A stretch of 64,000 bases of DNA from Flectonema sp. DT1601 (GCA_964019425.1 OZ025831.1:186001-250000), one strand, 5' to 3'; counted from the first letter of the stretch, positions 19,559 through 30,800 are shown. Translations and numbers: made by a program. The notes: a model not told the origin generated them from the sequence alone.

Positions 19559-20563
19559 TTATAACTTGCTGAAGCCTTTCAGTTCTACTTTATGAATGCG
19601 TGATGCTGGTACTAAGTAAGCTACGTATTCAATAATGTCAGGAGACACATCGTGGTGATAATGACCTGCTTCAGTACCATCACGACTAAAGAAGTGAGTG
19701 TGATCAGGTCTCCAAACAGCACCATTCGGAAGACCCTTTCCTTGATTGTTTAAGAAGGTGGTGCATCCCACTATCTGTTTTTCAGAAACAAAGAATCTCT
19801 CACCCCATCCTTTCATGTCCGGCCATGACTTTCCTGGTTTTGATCCAGGAGGAGGAAAGTGAGGCGGCATAATATGAGTTACAACCTTACCTTTAACAAC
19901 AAGCATTACACCACCTACGACAATCTGTTGGGAAGCTGCAGGGAATTTCTTAGCGAGGGCGGTTCTCATAATTCTAATAAACTCCTGATCGTGAGGGTCT
20001 TCAGACCAATTCTTATCAGAACGTCTAACACGTGCACGAACTTCAATAACTTCTCCTTTTGTACCATCAGTGTGAAGGAGATTACCAATAGTTCCAAACT
20101 CACCTCTCATGTTTGCTTTACGAACAGTGAATTTCTCTGGTAGTTGGTTCATGTCAGTGACGAAGGCTGCGCGAGATCCATTTTCTTTCATTGTTCCGTT
20201 TTCAAGGTAAGCATTTCCAGTCCATTCGCTGTTTATAACCCACTCATCACAAGATCCAGCACCTGACCCAACTACAAATGCATTCTTTCTTCCAAAGGTT
20301 TTCATAGTCTCACCTAATGTGTATACGTCTCTTTGTTTAGAGGGAGTGAACATCGATCCCAATACAGTTCCACATTCAGCGTATTCAGCAAATCCTCCCA
20401 AACCTTCCTTGACGAGACCGTACTTACGTAAATCAGGACATTCGACAACTTTACAACTTACTTCCTGGTAATTACCTGACAGCGCATCTTCAAAAGTCTT
20501 TGCAAGAATTTCCTTCGAAGGAACGAAAAGGTCGTCAGAGAAAACGCACTCGTGACGAGACAT
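19559..20563 (-). CDS. C11orf54-type ester hydrolase (DUF1907)
   Basis: 334 aa, single exon. Matches the C11orf54 family along its length: VVECPDLRKYGLVKEGLGG at the start, then TFGRKNAFVVGSGAGSC (family GA(F/V)ILGAGAG), HTDGTKGEVIEVRARVRRSD, VKGKVVTHIMPPHFPP, and the metal site DHTHFFSRDGTEAGHYHHD. The His-x-His and distal His that bind zinc in the human crystal structure are kept, as is PDIIEYVAYLVPA. The family shows esterase activity on p-nitrophenyl acetate; the natural substrate is unsettled. The length matches the human protein (315 aa). CAG lies 16 nt before the ATG, preceded by an A run rather than pyrimidines. Confidence 0.92.
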   Translation of the reverse strand: MSRHECVFSDDLFVPSKEILAKTFEDALSGNYQEVSCKVVECPDLRKYGLVKEGLGGFAEYAECGTVLGSMFTPSKQRDVYTLGETMKTFGRKNAFVVGSGAGSCDEWVINSEWTGNAYLENGTMKENGSRAAFVTDMNQLPEKFTVRKANMRGEFGTIGNLLHTDGTKGEVIEVRARVRRSDKNWSEDPHDQEFIRIMRTALAKKFPAASQQIVVGGVMLVVKGKVVTHIMPPHFPPPGSKPGKSWPDMKGWGERFFVSEKQIVGCTTFLNNQGKGLPNGAVWRPDHTHFFSRDGTEAGHYHHDVSPDIIEYVAYLVPASRIHKVELKGFSKL

Positions 20564-20768
20564 ATTTAAAATGTGAGAGCTGTTTTTTTTTTTTTTAATT
20601 AGTGAGAAAAAAACTGATTCTAAAACATAATTTCAGTAGCAAGCAGCTGTGTTACAGAAACGAACCGTTCTGTGTGTGGGAACTCTTCAAGGAGGGAAAA
20701 GCACATAACTCTAAAATAATAAAATAAAAAAAAAGATATACCTTCTAAGGGACGGAGGAAGGGGGGGA

Positions 20769-20799
<31 letters not shown>

Positions 20800-20975
20800 T
20801 ATGTGAATTGTTTTCCTCTTATCGAAATTAAGCTGACTCGAACTACTCCAGAGCTTCGAAGAATGGTCATCGGGATCAGGTAAGACAAAGCATGTGAATG
20901 CTTTGTATATAATCTCTATAGTCTTCATTCAGCACTTGTTAAGTTCTTTTTAGGCAATGACTTGAAGGGGATAAA

Positions 20976-21009
<34 letters not shown>

Positions 21010-21289
21010 CCAAAATGAAATCCTAAACAATAGTAAAACAATAACATAATAAAAATCTTTTTTTTTCACGCCACAATAAATCTTTTTTCCCTTTTTTTTT
21101 TTTTTTTTTAAAGGTAGCTTTTTTTTTTTTTTTTTGAACTTTAATTGTTTTTGTTCCCTTTAGAGTGTCTCCTACCCATGATGAAAATAACACATCATCA
21201 CAACAAGTAGCGAAGGGACCGTTGAAATAAAACGGAACTGTTTCATTCTGATAGGCTGATAAACAACTAGAAACAAACGAATGGTATTT
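20564..21289. other. Intergenic with very long homopolymers
   Basis: 726 bp. A runs lie at about 20774-20796 and 20979-21008 (about 29 bases); T runs at about 21092-21109 and 21119-21135. Only a low-complexity 102-codon frame is present at 20620-20928, which I reject. Confidence 0.6.
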
Positions 21290-22438
21290 CTAGCCTTCGG
21301 CAGTGTACCCTCTTCTGTTTCTTGGAGGAATATCTGTTTTAATTACATTGCAGACAGCATCAAGAAGAATCCCTTCATTGTAGTTAGGACCATTGCGATT
21401 TATTTCCCCGGCACGATTGTTGGCGTAGTTTCGAATTCGAGTAAGTTTGTCTTTGAATATCCTTTTCTCAAGCAACAGTCCCAATTCGCACATTGCAAGT
21501 CGGCGTTCCTCTGCAAGGAATTCCTCGCGGAGGGAGAGTAGTCTGTCGAGGTCTCGTCGGAATGTTCCGTTTTGTGTTTGTGAAGATTTCGAGAGACGAG
21601 CCCAGAGTTTGTCTTGTCGCTCTCTTTCCATTCTAAGAGAGATATCAGTCGAGTTTATTGATATCGGACTTCCCTCTCTCGTTGATATATCTTCTTCAAC
21701 TTGTTGTGGTTGTGATTGTGATTGTGATTGTGATTGTGGTTGTCCATTATAACCAGAACGGTGTCCTCCCTCCACAGGAATATACTTCTCTTCAACAACA
21801 GGTTGTACATCTGTACTGCTATCACGGGAATCAATACTCGTGTTTTGTAGAGCTGCTCTACTGAGTCGGTTTTGTTCTGAGTGGTCCTTTAGTTTTCTCT
21901 GTAATTCTTCCGTCCTTCTCAGAATTGAACTGATGGGTTGTTCAGATGCCTGTGGAAGAGTAGAGCTTAAAGGAGGTGTAGATGATGCCATCACTCCACT
22001 ACTTCCAAGTGATTTCTTTATATTATGTGATAGCAGCTGATGGTTTCTTAACGCCGAAGCAGACGATGCCTGCAAACTACTAATCTGTTTTTCAAGTTCC
22101 GCATATCGCTCTTGTCGTGTTGACGCAGGTTGGCTTCCACTTGATTCCAACGTCGATATCGGAGCTCTAATTTTGTTTAAACTTTCTTTTATCATTTCTC
22201 TGCTATTTTCAGTAACCTTATTGTAGTAGGCGACATCTTGCATCGCAGTTCTTTCCATCCCTCCTCTTACTCCTAATTCTTTATCAAAACATGATAAAGT
22301 TTGTTCGATACTTCTAACCTTCTCTCTAGACTGTTCAATTACCCCGCTTACTCGACCTCTGTTTCTCGCAGCATCTCTGGCCTGTTGAAGACGGGACAGC
22401 AGTCCCGCATCGTGGTTGTTACTCTCCCATGATGACAT
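21290..22438 (-). CDS. Coiled-coil protein of unknown function
   Basis: 382 aa from MSSWESNNHDAG. Charged, helical and Ser/Gln-rich, with likely coiled coils at about 15-150 (RLQQARDAARNRGRV, EQSREKVRSIEQTL, ELEKQISSLQA) and about 275-350 (MERERQDKLWARLSKSSQ, REEFLAEERRLAMCELGLLL). Between them lies a disordered stretch with a (Gln-Ser) run encoded by a hexamer microsatellite at about 21705-21745. The C-terminus NEGILLDAVCNVIKTDIPP may be a short folded tail. It could be a cytoskeletal or basal-body protein, but no family is recognised. AAAAATAG lies 10 nt before the chosen ATG. An upstream in-frame ATG at 22477 adds 13 Lys/Asn-rich residues and would run across that AG. Confidence 0.75.
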   Translation of the reverse strand: MSSWESNNHDAGLLSRLQQARDAARNRGRVSGVIEQSREKVRSIEQTLSCFDKELGVRGGMERTAMQDVAYYNKVTENSREMIKESLNKIRAPISTLESSGSQPASTRQERYAELEKQISSLQASSASALRNHQLLSHNIKKSLGSSGVMASSTPPLSSTLPQASEQPISSILRRTEELQRKLKDHSEQNRLSRAALQNTSIDSRDSSTDVQPVVEEKYIPVEGGHRSGYNGQPQSQSQSQSQPQQVEEDISTREGSPISINSTDISLRMERERQDKLWARLSKSSQTQNGTFRRDLDRLLSLREEFLAEERRLAMCELGLLLEKRIFKDKLTRIRNYANNRAGEINRNGPNYNEGILLDAVCNVIKTDIPPRNRRGYTAEG

Positions 22439-23006
22439 TTCGCATTTCCTATTTTTCTTTTTAGAATAATTAAACAATAAATAACTACAATATTCTTAAG
22501 AAATATATTTAGAAATAGGAGTCAACCTGCTGAACTCTCACAGGGGGGGGTTTTGTGTATACCTGAAAAATCGTCTTATTCAAAATAAATTAACAGAACA
22601 TAACACTTTGTCAAAACATTGTAATGCGACTGCGAGATTTTTAAAAAAACAAAAAAAAAAAAAAAAAAAAAAAGCAAAGCAAAGCAAATAACTATTCTGT
22701 GTGTATTCCCACAAGGGTTTCCTGACTTCGACAACACAAAAGCCCTGACAACACAAATATCAAATAAGATAGCTGAGGAAAGCTCAAGGTGTCAAAAACA
22801 GTAGGAACCCAAAAAAAAAAAAAAAAAAAGGGAATCGGCAAACTTCACTTTTTATTCACACTTTTGTTTTGTTTGTGCGCAACCGGTACAAAATCTTAAT
22901 AAAGGAATAGGTTAGTTACGCTGCCACAATTCTCTTTCTAGGTACAAAAAGCTAAACAACTGCTATTTATGTAAGTTTCAGATCTCTATGGGACAAGCAG
23001 TGTTAT
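22439..23006. other. Intergenic holding a dispersed repeat copy
   Basis: 568 bp. A runs at about 22652-22673 and 22811-22829, the latter directly followed by copy 1 of a dispersed repeat at 22832-22950. No gene. Confidence 0.6.
22832..22950 (+). repeat. Short dispersed repeat, copy 1
   Basis: About 119 bp matching 55612-55779 at roughly 90% outside two indels of 16-18 bp. Shared blocks include GAATCGGCAAACTTCAC, TTTGTTTGTGCGCAACCGGT, AATAAAGGAATAGGTTAGTT and AATTCTCTTTCTA. It ends in GGTACAAAAA, where copy 2 has a long A tail. SINE-like by size and A-rich end, but no clear polymerase III A/B boxes seen. Confidence 0.75.
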
Positions 23007-24599
23007 TTATCTCATTAAAAGTTTACTAGAGACGATGCCGTGATCTGATGGAAATGTCATTGTAGGAAACATACTATTCTCATTAAATATATGATTGCCA
23101 GTGTTGTCTTTCGATGTCTTTAACAGCTTAAAACCCTTTCGACTAAATAATATGAAATCTTTCGGATTTCTATCCCCCGATGATGATCGATCCTCATAAG
23201 CAATCGCGGCATTCAACTGCGATTGAAGATGAGTACGCGCGTTGAAAGTCGTGTAATTCTGTGGGTTTGGATTCTCACCCCAACAACTCGATAAATCTTT
23301 TGCTACGAAAGACTCAACGAATTGAATAACACCATGCAAGTCAGGACTGGCATATTCGTAAGTATTCGCGTCCATTCCGATTATAATTTTTCTATTATTT
23401 TGAACTCCGAGATCATGGACAGCTGAAACCACAGGAGAGCTAAACAAGCCATTACTATCACCATGATATGATACTAATAACCAAAGGGAACTTGAAGGTT
23501 TATGTCTGGCTGTGATACCAAACAAGTCACCGTTTGCTAACCCGCTTCTCTGAAGACGTGATAAGATAGAACTTGTAACTTCCTCAATACTATCGAATTC
23601 ATCAGTTCGTAGTAGTATAATGCTATTCTGACTTCTGTCGGGATCGAACTTCAGCGGAACATGAACCGTATGAGTTGCAGCTGTCGCTTTTTGCAACTCT
23701 TGTACTAATTCCAATGACGTCTCCTGAAGAAGCATAATGCTAGATGAAGGAGAGTATTGGGTTGTGATGATTTCGGTTGTTCGACGTACTTTATTCTTAT
23801 TAAGAAGTTTGCATGCTTCCCTACGAACCTGAGGCCATGACGGATGAATCGAATTCAGTAAGTTGACAACAACAACATCAAACAACGCTCCATACAATAC
23901 TTGTAACGGGACGCTCATTAGCTCTTCTTGTTCTGATATTGCCGGGTATTTCATTCTAGAGATGGGTCGCAGGACTTCTCTTATGAGTTTTTGTTTTTTT
24001 TGACCAGTTCGATTTTTTATTGTTATTTTAGTTTTAAAAACGTATGTTATCCAAACAGGCCACCATTGCTTTACTTTATGAAGATCAGTTGACTCTTCAA
24101 AGCAATTAACCGCTGTGGGTCGCATTACTTGACCGGTAACTGTCGTGATGGTGTTTGTTGTTCTGTCGAACATTGAGATCAGTCGTTTTTTACCAATCTC
24201 TGCATCCTTTAAGAATTCTGATATGGCTGTTCTTTTTGATAAATCGTTTATCCAGCGACTTTCAACTTCTGGGATACCTTTCCAGTTTGCTTCTCTCATT
24301 TCATCAAATAATTGTTGAGCCATGGCGGATGTGAATAATTCTTCAAGTTTTATGTCGTAATTAGACCCAGGTGACTTCACTGCTTCTCCAACTTTCCTCA
24401 TCAGCTGACTAAAATCCTTTGATCCCTGAATCCAATACTCAAAAGGATTGTTATTTATGGCTGCGACATTCCACGTAGTCACCTCCACGTTCCTTGACGG
24501 TCCATCTCTCTCTGTAGCGCTTCCAAACAGAAAAGCTATAATCAGTGATGCAGCTATAAACCAAGGTATCAATTGGTTACGCATAGTGGTGCCGAACAT
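23007..24599 (-). CDS. Membrane-anchored endonuclease/exonuclease/phosphatase (EEP) family hydrolase
   Basis: 530 aa. A single hydrophobic segment (LIPWFIAASLIIAFLFG, about 9-26) acts as signal anchor. The EEP fold starts directly after it: VTTWNVAAINNNPFEYW (family Asn), IMLLQETSLEL (catalytic Glu), IIIGMDANTYEYA (Asp-x-Asn), DFILFSRKG and TFPSDHGIVSSKLL (Ser-Asp-His). All key residues are kept. A roughly 200-residue insertion lies between the first strand and the Glu motif. EEP enzymes cut nucleic acids, inositol phosphates or sphingomyelin; the anchor points to the ER, secretory pathway or cell surface. TTTTATGTAG lies 13 nt before the ATG. Confidence 0.85.
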   Translation of the reverse strand: MFGTTMRNQLIPWFIAASLIIAFLFGSATERDGPSRNVEVTTWNVAAINNNPFEYWIQGSKDFSQLMRKVGEAVKSPGSNYDIKLEELFTSAMAQQLFDEMREANWKGIPEVESRWINDLSKRTAISEFLKDAEIGKKRLISMFDRTTNTITTVTGQVMRPTAVNCFEESTDLHKVKQWWPVWITYVFKTKITIKNRTGQKKQKLIREVLRPISRMKYPAISEQEELMSVPLQVLYGALFDVVVVNLLNSIHPSWPQVRREACKLLNKNKVRRTTEIITTQYSPSSSIMLLQETSLELVQELQKATAATHTVHVPLKFDPDRSQNSIILLRTDEFDSIEEVTSSILSRLQRSGLANGDLFGITARHKPSSSLWLLVSYHGDSNGLFSSPVVSAVHDLGVQNNRKIIIGMDANTYEYASPDLHGVIQFVESFVAKDLSSCWGENPNPQNYTTFNARTHLQSQLNAAIAYEDRSSSGDRNPKDFILFSRKGFKLLKTSKDNTGNHIFNENSMFPTMTFPSDHGIVSSKLLMR

Positions 24600-25254
24600 G
24601 TTTTATTGACACCTACATAAAATAAAAATATGAGAGAATGCTGGACAGACACCTATGATTTCTTGTGGACAGCTGAAACGGTGAGCTTTTGACAACATGC
24701 GGTTGCTGTTCTGTAGGTGGAAAAAAAAAAAGAAAAAAAAGATAAAAACCACAAACTTGCGTAACAAACTAATCAAAATAAAAAAAAATAATTAAAAACG
24801 AACGCAGCTGAACAGCAATCGTAATTAATGGAAAAGGGGAAGGAAAGGAAAGGAAGGAAAACAATTAATAATTTTTTATCATGGGGTCGTAGTTAGTATT
24901 AATAGTTATCAGTCAAAAGAAGGGGAGAGGGTGGGTTTATCATAAAGTTAGTTAGGTTGTATTTAAACACATTTTGGAGGGGAGTGAAAAAAAGGAGAGG
25001 TAATGGCGGCATGTCTAGAGTTTTTTTTGCAGGCATACAAACTGATTTACACGAACACATTGTAAGGAACTGTTTTGCTACATCAAAGTTGAGGTTCAAC
25101 TACGATTTTGGCAAAACAGAAAACACCTAAAAAATTAATAAACAATAAATCAGGACAAGAGAACCACAACTCAGGAAATGCCGTAAAAAGAATTACTCAC
25201 ATCGATTCGCTATGAGGTATTCAAAAAAAAAAAAACAAGTCAAACCAAATTACA

Positions 25255-25447
25255 AAATTCACGATCATTCCTTTTCAGCTCTTGATTTTTTTTTTTTGTG
25301 CAAAAAAGAATAAAAAATCAAAAGACTTTTTTTTTTTTAAAAAAACGTTGGCTTCACAAAGCAAAGAAGAAGTTCAAGTTTCTATCAGGGGTATCAACTA
25401 TCCAAAGCACTGATTAACTATTATCGTGGCGGGATAATTAGTAGTGA
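25255..25447. repeat. Direct duplication, copy A
   Basis: Shares ordered blocks with copy B: AATTCACGAT, CAGCT plus T run, AACGT(T/C)GGCTTCAC(A/G), GTTCAAGT, AACTATCCAAAG, and a (T)ATCGTGGCGGGATAATTA block against CTACCGTGGGAGGTTAATAA. Spacing is kept apart from a roughly 35-bp insertion near the T runs. Confidence 0.7.
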
Positions 25448-25517
25448 GTGTAACAGTTTTATAAAAATGATGTTTTTTTTTTTTTTTTTTTTCTACTTTA
25501 AACTTTACAACTCCTAC

Positions 25518-25670
25518 ATAATTCACGATTATTCTTTCTCAGCTTTTTTTTTTTAAACGTCGGCTTCACGAAATAAAACAAGTTCAAGTCATAAGAATAC
25601 GTTGACCAGGCTCAAGAAACTATCCAAAGTGTTGAGATCCTACTACCGTGGGAGGTTAATAATTAATAGT
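25518..25670. repeat. Direct duplication, copy B
   Basis: Second diverged copy, about 70 bp after the first. No open frame and no tRNA-like cloverleaf could be drawn by eye. Function unknown. Confidence 0.7.
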
Positions 25671-25885
25671 AAAAAGAAATAAGAAAGAAAAAAAATCAAC
25701 AACTTCTTTGTTAAGAATCACATCAGGTTTTTGTGATGGTTTCGAAATTCGACTTCCCTTTTTTTTTTTTTTAAAAAACCATTCAAAAGACACTCCCACG
25801 TGTTGTAGAACACGACAGCAATGCAATGCCGTGTGTGTGTTGGGTTGTTTGTTTGTTGTTTAATAAATATCTTCTTATTTTCCAT

Positions 25886-28800
25886 TTAATGGATTACTAC
25901 CTCAACGACGTTGTGTGAGTCAGGACATTGCTCACGACAGCAAGGAGGATTAGTTGTGGTGGTACACTGTCCTGGAGCTAATGTGTCTGTCTTTGTGCCA
26001 CAAGGTTTATCACCTTGAGAACACCAAATAATAGACCACTGATCGTAAACAGATACTTGTGTACCATCAAACTTAACTAATACTCTGTGGGAATGAGCTT
26101 CAGCCACTGATGATGTCTTCTCAATCTGTGTTCTTACTCCCGCCTTCAGCTCTCTCAGTTCCTTTGGTGTTATTGAAATCACGTGATCGTGACCTCCTCC
26201 TTTCAATCTCAATTCTGCTCCGTAGGCTGAGATTCTAATCTCTTCGAGAATCTTCTTCACGTGTTCATCTTCTTTGTTTACAACCATTTCTTGAAGTGCT
26301 TTTACTTCTTTCCAAGAAGTAGAACCATGTTCATGAACAGGAAAGACTGGATACCTCTGTCTTATGGTACCTGGTATTCCCTGGACTTCAGGAATATTAA
26401 TCCAGTGACCAGATGCTACTACTTCTCTTTCCTTTCCATTCTTATCCAAAACGTAAGTTAGACCACCCGAGGTGTCAGCGTTGTTTATGTCTTTACGATC
26501 GTTGAACATAGAAGCTGGAGTTCTGAAGTACAACTTGTGGCTGCTTCCGTTGTAAGCTTTTCCTTTCTTTCCATTTCTGCCACCAGTTGTTACTTCTTTA
26601 GCACCACTATCACCAGAATGATAAATAATATTATATGGATTCCATTCAATTAGTGGATTCTGGTAGATTATCTCAAGAGGTATAGCATATGTCCATCTCT
26701 GAGTCCAGCATTTCTTGTACACACACTTCCCCAACGAAACGCTGCAAGTCGCCCGTTCAGCTCCGTGTCCCAAGTCGCCTTTCCATTCCTTGCCGCAATC
26801 CTTTTTCGTCATTGCAACGCATTCTGCCTCTCGTTTCAGGTCGTCTGCCGTTTTTTCCTTCACAAATGATGGGTCGAACTCCGCGCATACCTGTTGGGAT
26901 GTTTGTTTGTTTGTTTGTTTTGCAGTAGAATCAAAAGTCAAGGAATAATATTTCCATCAGAAACACGATAAATAAAATACAAAAGAGAGCTATGAGCATA
27001 GCAACTGAATGAGGATAACACCAGTCAACCCCCACCATACAAAGGTTGGCTATGAAGGTAACTTTCTTGCAAACAAGGACTGCAGTTGCTGGGCAAAAAC
27101 TAAAAAGAGAGTCTCCCTTTTCCCAAAGCCTATGCAGGAAACACTGTTAAAGTAGACTCCCTCGTGTTGAATACAAGACAATAGGATAATATCAAACGAA
27201 TGTTTCCTCACATGATGTGATATCATCATTTGAACAAGTCTAAAGAAACTGAGAGTAAGCTAAAAGTAATACTTTAGAGTATAAGTCTTGGCTGTATTCA
27301 ATTCGAACACGAGAGACCAGAGTGGAGTTAGATGAACTTCAATAAGTCAGCCAGAAGAAGAAGTGATTAAAACATAATTTAAAATAATCTCTACCAACTG
27401 AGATGAATAGACATACCGTCTGAGGGCTGACTTTCTTATTAGACGTCTGTGCAGCGAACATGTAGCCATCGTTAAAGGACCTCTTTCGTTGAGTGTTACC
27501 CATGGCATCCTTTTCTGCTATGTTGTAGTACCTGTTGTAGAACGCCGTGTTTAAAACTTTCCCGTTGTTGTCTTCGCATTTGAAACCAAACGAGTTGTCC
27601 AAAAGGTTTCCCTTCGGACCATCGAATCCAGGAATCTTACCCATAACGTAGTCGAGGTAACTATCTTTTACTTTATCCTTAGGCCATGGGTCAACAGGAT
27701 CGAAATCTGCTTCACTAGTGGGATTGAACTCAAATATCGGTGCCGGAGTACTTTCCATCTCCTCCATTGTCGCTGGCAGAGTCTGTCTGAATTGGTTGTG
27801 AACGTCGTTAACTACTCTCATCCTCGCTATTGGAATGTCGTGATCTAATTTTTTACAAGAAATTCTATAAAACCACTGAGCAACAATCGGTTCAAATGTA
27901 TCCTCTCCGTCGGTACGCATTCCTCTGAAAGCAGTCGGCAGGTACGGCAAGTTTTCTAAATTGTTCTTCTGCCCGGAGTTCACGAGGTAATTCATTTTCT
28001 CATTCAAATCAGTCCACGAGTCTGCATCAATGTGGTGTCTCTCTGAAGAGAACGGTTCCGCAATATTCTCCTGGCTTTCGGTCCAAGCTCCTGTTCGATT
28101 AATTTATTTCCTGAACTACTACAACGACAACTCTCATGAATTCCCCTTGGCTCTACAAACCAATAAACATAACTACATACCTTCAAGGTAACAAAGAATC
28201 GGTCTGAAGTACGGTCTGTAGTCACGGTGGGTCACATTCTGAGTTTTGAAGGCACGGAAGTACTCCTTCATTTCATTAATTTGATTTGGTACAGAGCCAG
28301 CATTTAAAACTGATGGTGGAACTGGTGCAGGTTTGATTGATTTTGATTCTGGTGGCCAAGTGTTGGTATATTCATAAACACTGAGAGTATCATTCGGTTC
28401 TAATAAAGAGAAGTCATTGTGACGAGTAGTGAATTGGACTCCATTTAAAACAGCTTCAAACTCACCCATACCAATTGTGTGATGAGTGTTAGCGTGATTG
28501 TGAGAAGCTGCTGCTCCTCCTTCAGAGTATGATGCCGTGTGATAAGCATTTGTTCCTCCTCTCACTGACCTGACTACTGACAGACCAGACTGTCCTTCAG
28601 AGCGTTTTCGCTGAGCCATATGAACCTCCATTGATATCAATTGCCTTCCTATAGCTGCAACAGTTCCTTTCAGTTTCTGAACAGTCGCACTATCAACTTC
28701 CTGCCCTCCACTAATTCCATATTTCGACGGATCATACAAAGGACATATTGCTAACACTTCCTCTGTTGGATTCAACACCATCACCATTATCTTCATCGCC

Positions 28801-30800
28801 TTTCCTTTAACACCATTCTTGAACTGACCTGGACCTGGGTATGCCACATCTGGATCCCAACAATTTATTTTTCTATCCGGGTTGATGTCCCCTTCAACAT
28901 CAGATCCAAAAAAACGAGGACCAGACTTGTCAGCTACTAAAGTATAATTCTTACCAACCGTTTCCAATGCAGAGAAGTCTTGCAGGGATGCGAGGAGCGT
29001 TGAACGATCGAAATCACATTCCGTGAAAGCCTGTTTTTGGTTTTTTTTTTTTTTTGTTATTTCTCATCACAAACTAATCACCCCTAAACACTACTTGTTA
29101 GCAACTGTGTGATTTTATCAAAAAGAATAACAAACCTTTTCGTCCTCAAACTCGTAAAGGGTTGTAAAAATACCTCCATTTCTCCAAAAGACAATGGTGT
29201 CACCCTTGTAAGCCAGCATCGGTTCCCTTGACATCTGAGCACCCCAGCGGCAGTTAGTGTCGTCAATCTCCGAGCGAGTCATCATACTGGCGGCATCTTT
29301 GTTTGCAGATCCCCCTCTCCATGCAGGTCCACCGACAGTGCATTTGTTTGCAATGTTTCCACTGACTCTATGAACGTATCTCGTGACAGGGACATACACA
29401 TCTGTTACATTCGGTTCAATAGTACAGTAACCATCTCTTCCTGTTGTAGAGTTCATATCTGATATGGTTCTGTTTAATATTTCAACTGAGTTAGTGATCT
29501 CCTTTAATTCTGTTGATGTGCTTCCACAACTACTGCACTGTTTCGTATTGTTAACATCGACAATCGTCTCATTCAGTTCTTGAATTCGATCAGCAAGTTG
29601 CATGATGTCCGTCGAGTTGGTTGCCATCGAGCAAGTGACGCACTTTGAACTGTTCACATTCATGATTGTCTCATTCAGCTCCTTAATTTGGTCCACAAGT
29701 TGCGTGACATCCGTCGCATTAGTTGGCATCGATTGACCTGAACAAGAAGAACATTTTGAACTATTCACATCCATGATTGTCTCATTCAACTGTTGCATGC
29801 GATCAGCAAGTTGCATGACGTCTGTCGAATTAGTTGACATCGATTGACCTGAGCAAGAAGTGCACTTCGAGCTGTTCACATCCATGATTGTTTCATTCAG
29901 CTCCTTAATTTGGTCCACAAGTTGCATAACGTCTGTCGAATTAGTTGGCATCGATTGACCTGAGCAAGAAGAACACTTTGAATTATTCACATCCATGATT
30001 GACCCGTTCAGCTCTTTGATTTGATCCATGATATACACGACATCAGTTGAATTAGTTGGCATCGATTGACCTGAGTAAGAAGTACACTTTGAGCTGTTCA
30101 CATCCATGATTGTTTCATTCAACTGCTGCATACGATCAGCAAGTTGCATGACGTCAGTCGAGTTAGTTGCCATCGAGCAGGTGACGCACTTTGAACTATT
30201 CACATCCATAATTGTCTCATTCAGCTCCTTAATTTGGTCCACAAGTTGCATAACGTCCGTTGAATTAGTTGTCATCGATTGACTCGAACAATTCGAGGAA
30301 CACATTTGGTTCACATCTGAGATTGTTTCGTTGAGAACTCTAATTTGGTCAGCAAGCTGCTCCACGTCAGCTGCGGTTACCTTTGGCTGCCGTGGGATGC
30401 TGCTTGCTAGAGAATCGCAACTTGTGCAGGTAAACAGTTTTGCAATGAGTTCATCAACTCCGTTTAAACGGTGCTCCAGTATTTCAATTCGCTCTCTCAT
30501 TTCTGAAGTGAGGGATCGAATCCACCTGATGCCGTTACTCCATTTTATAGTTCCTATTCTGTTATCATAATTACCTGTTATCTTTAATGTTTGAAGGATT
30601 CCATTTGTTGGCTTTACTAACTTCCCATCCATTACTGATGCTGTTCCATACTTTGATGTCATCTGACACCCGACAACTGAGACTGTCATCACATCCTCTG
30701 TTGCTGCATCGTACCAATCACCAGACATCTCTTCGCATTGACAAAATACTGTTCCCATTAAACTGAGAGTCAGTATTGTTGATGTCACGACTGACACCAT
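25886..30800 (-). CDS. Large secreted coiled-coil repeat protein with His-rich modules
   Basis: 1397 aa in four exons (30800-29136, 29030-28181, 28090-27417, 26890-25886); introns are 105, 90 and 526 bp. The sum is whole codons and frames join cleanly (LCYLE|GAWTESQ, SPQT|VCAEF). A signal peptide ends at about 20 (LSLMGTVFCQ). A short GDWYDAATEDVMTVSVVGC...GTIKWSNGIRWIR module (about 27-95) follows. Then about nine 32-36-residue repeats (about 145-430) of the form STDVMQLVDQIKELNETIMD plus VNSSKC..CSGQSMPTN: heptad-like, full of N-glycosylation sequons and with CxxC pairs that could cross-link a bundle. The C-terminal 900 residues hold SHNHANTHHTIGMGEF and GGGHDHVISITPKELRELK..HSHRVLVKF, a paired His-x-His layout recalling bacterial HxH metal-binding-like modules, and a Cys-rich end. 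Probably a surface or matrix protein. Confidence 0.85.
26891..27416 (-). other. 526-bp intron, much longer than most others here
   Basis: Donor GTATGT at 27416, acceptor CCAACAG at 26891. It lacks the long homopolymers typical of this genome's spacers and has a mixed, gene-like base composition, but no open frame of note. A sense-strand ATGATGA (C-box-like) occurs at about 27225 without a convincing D box. Contents otherwise unexplained. Confidence 0.5.
29530..30370 (-). repeat. Tandem repeats of about 96-108 bp inside the secreted protein gene
   Basis: About nine in-frame units. Two subtypes alternate, one with LVDQIKELNETI and one with LADR(M/I)QQLNETI, which suggests the array grew by duplication of two-unit blocks. 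DNA similarity between units is high, so copy number may vary between strains. Confidence 0.85.

Larger units (their letters stand above)
24600..25885. other. Intergenic with an internal direct duplication
   Basis: 1286 bp between the secreted repeat protein and the EEP gene. Contains purine-rich runs at about 24834-24860, T runs at about 25472-25492 and 25759-25772, and two diverged copies of one segment (see repeat entries). The short 66-codon frame at 24899-25099 has no family features. Confidence 0.6.

Noticed and set aside
27010-27260. Possible C/D snoRNA in the long intron of the secreted protein gene
   Set aside because: An ATGATGA is present on the sense strand but no D box with closing stem at a suitable distance.
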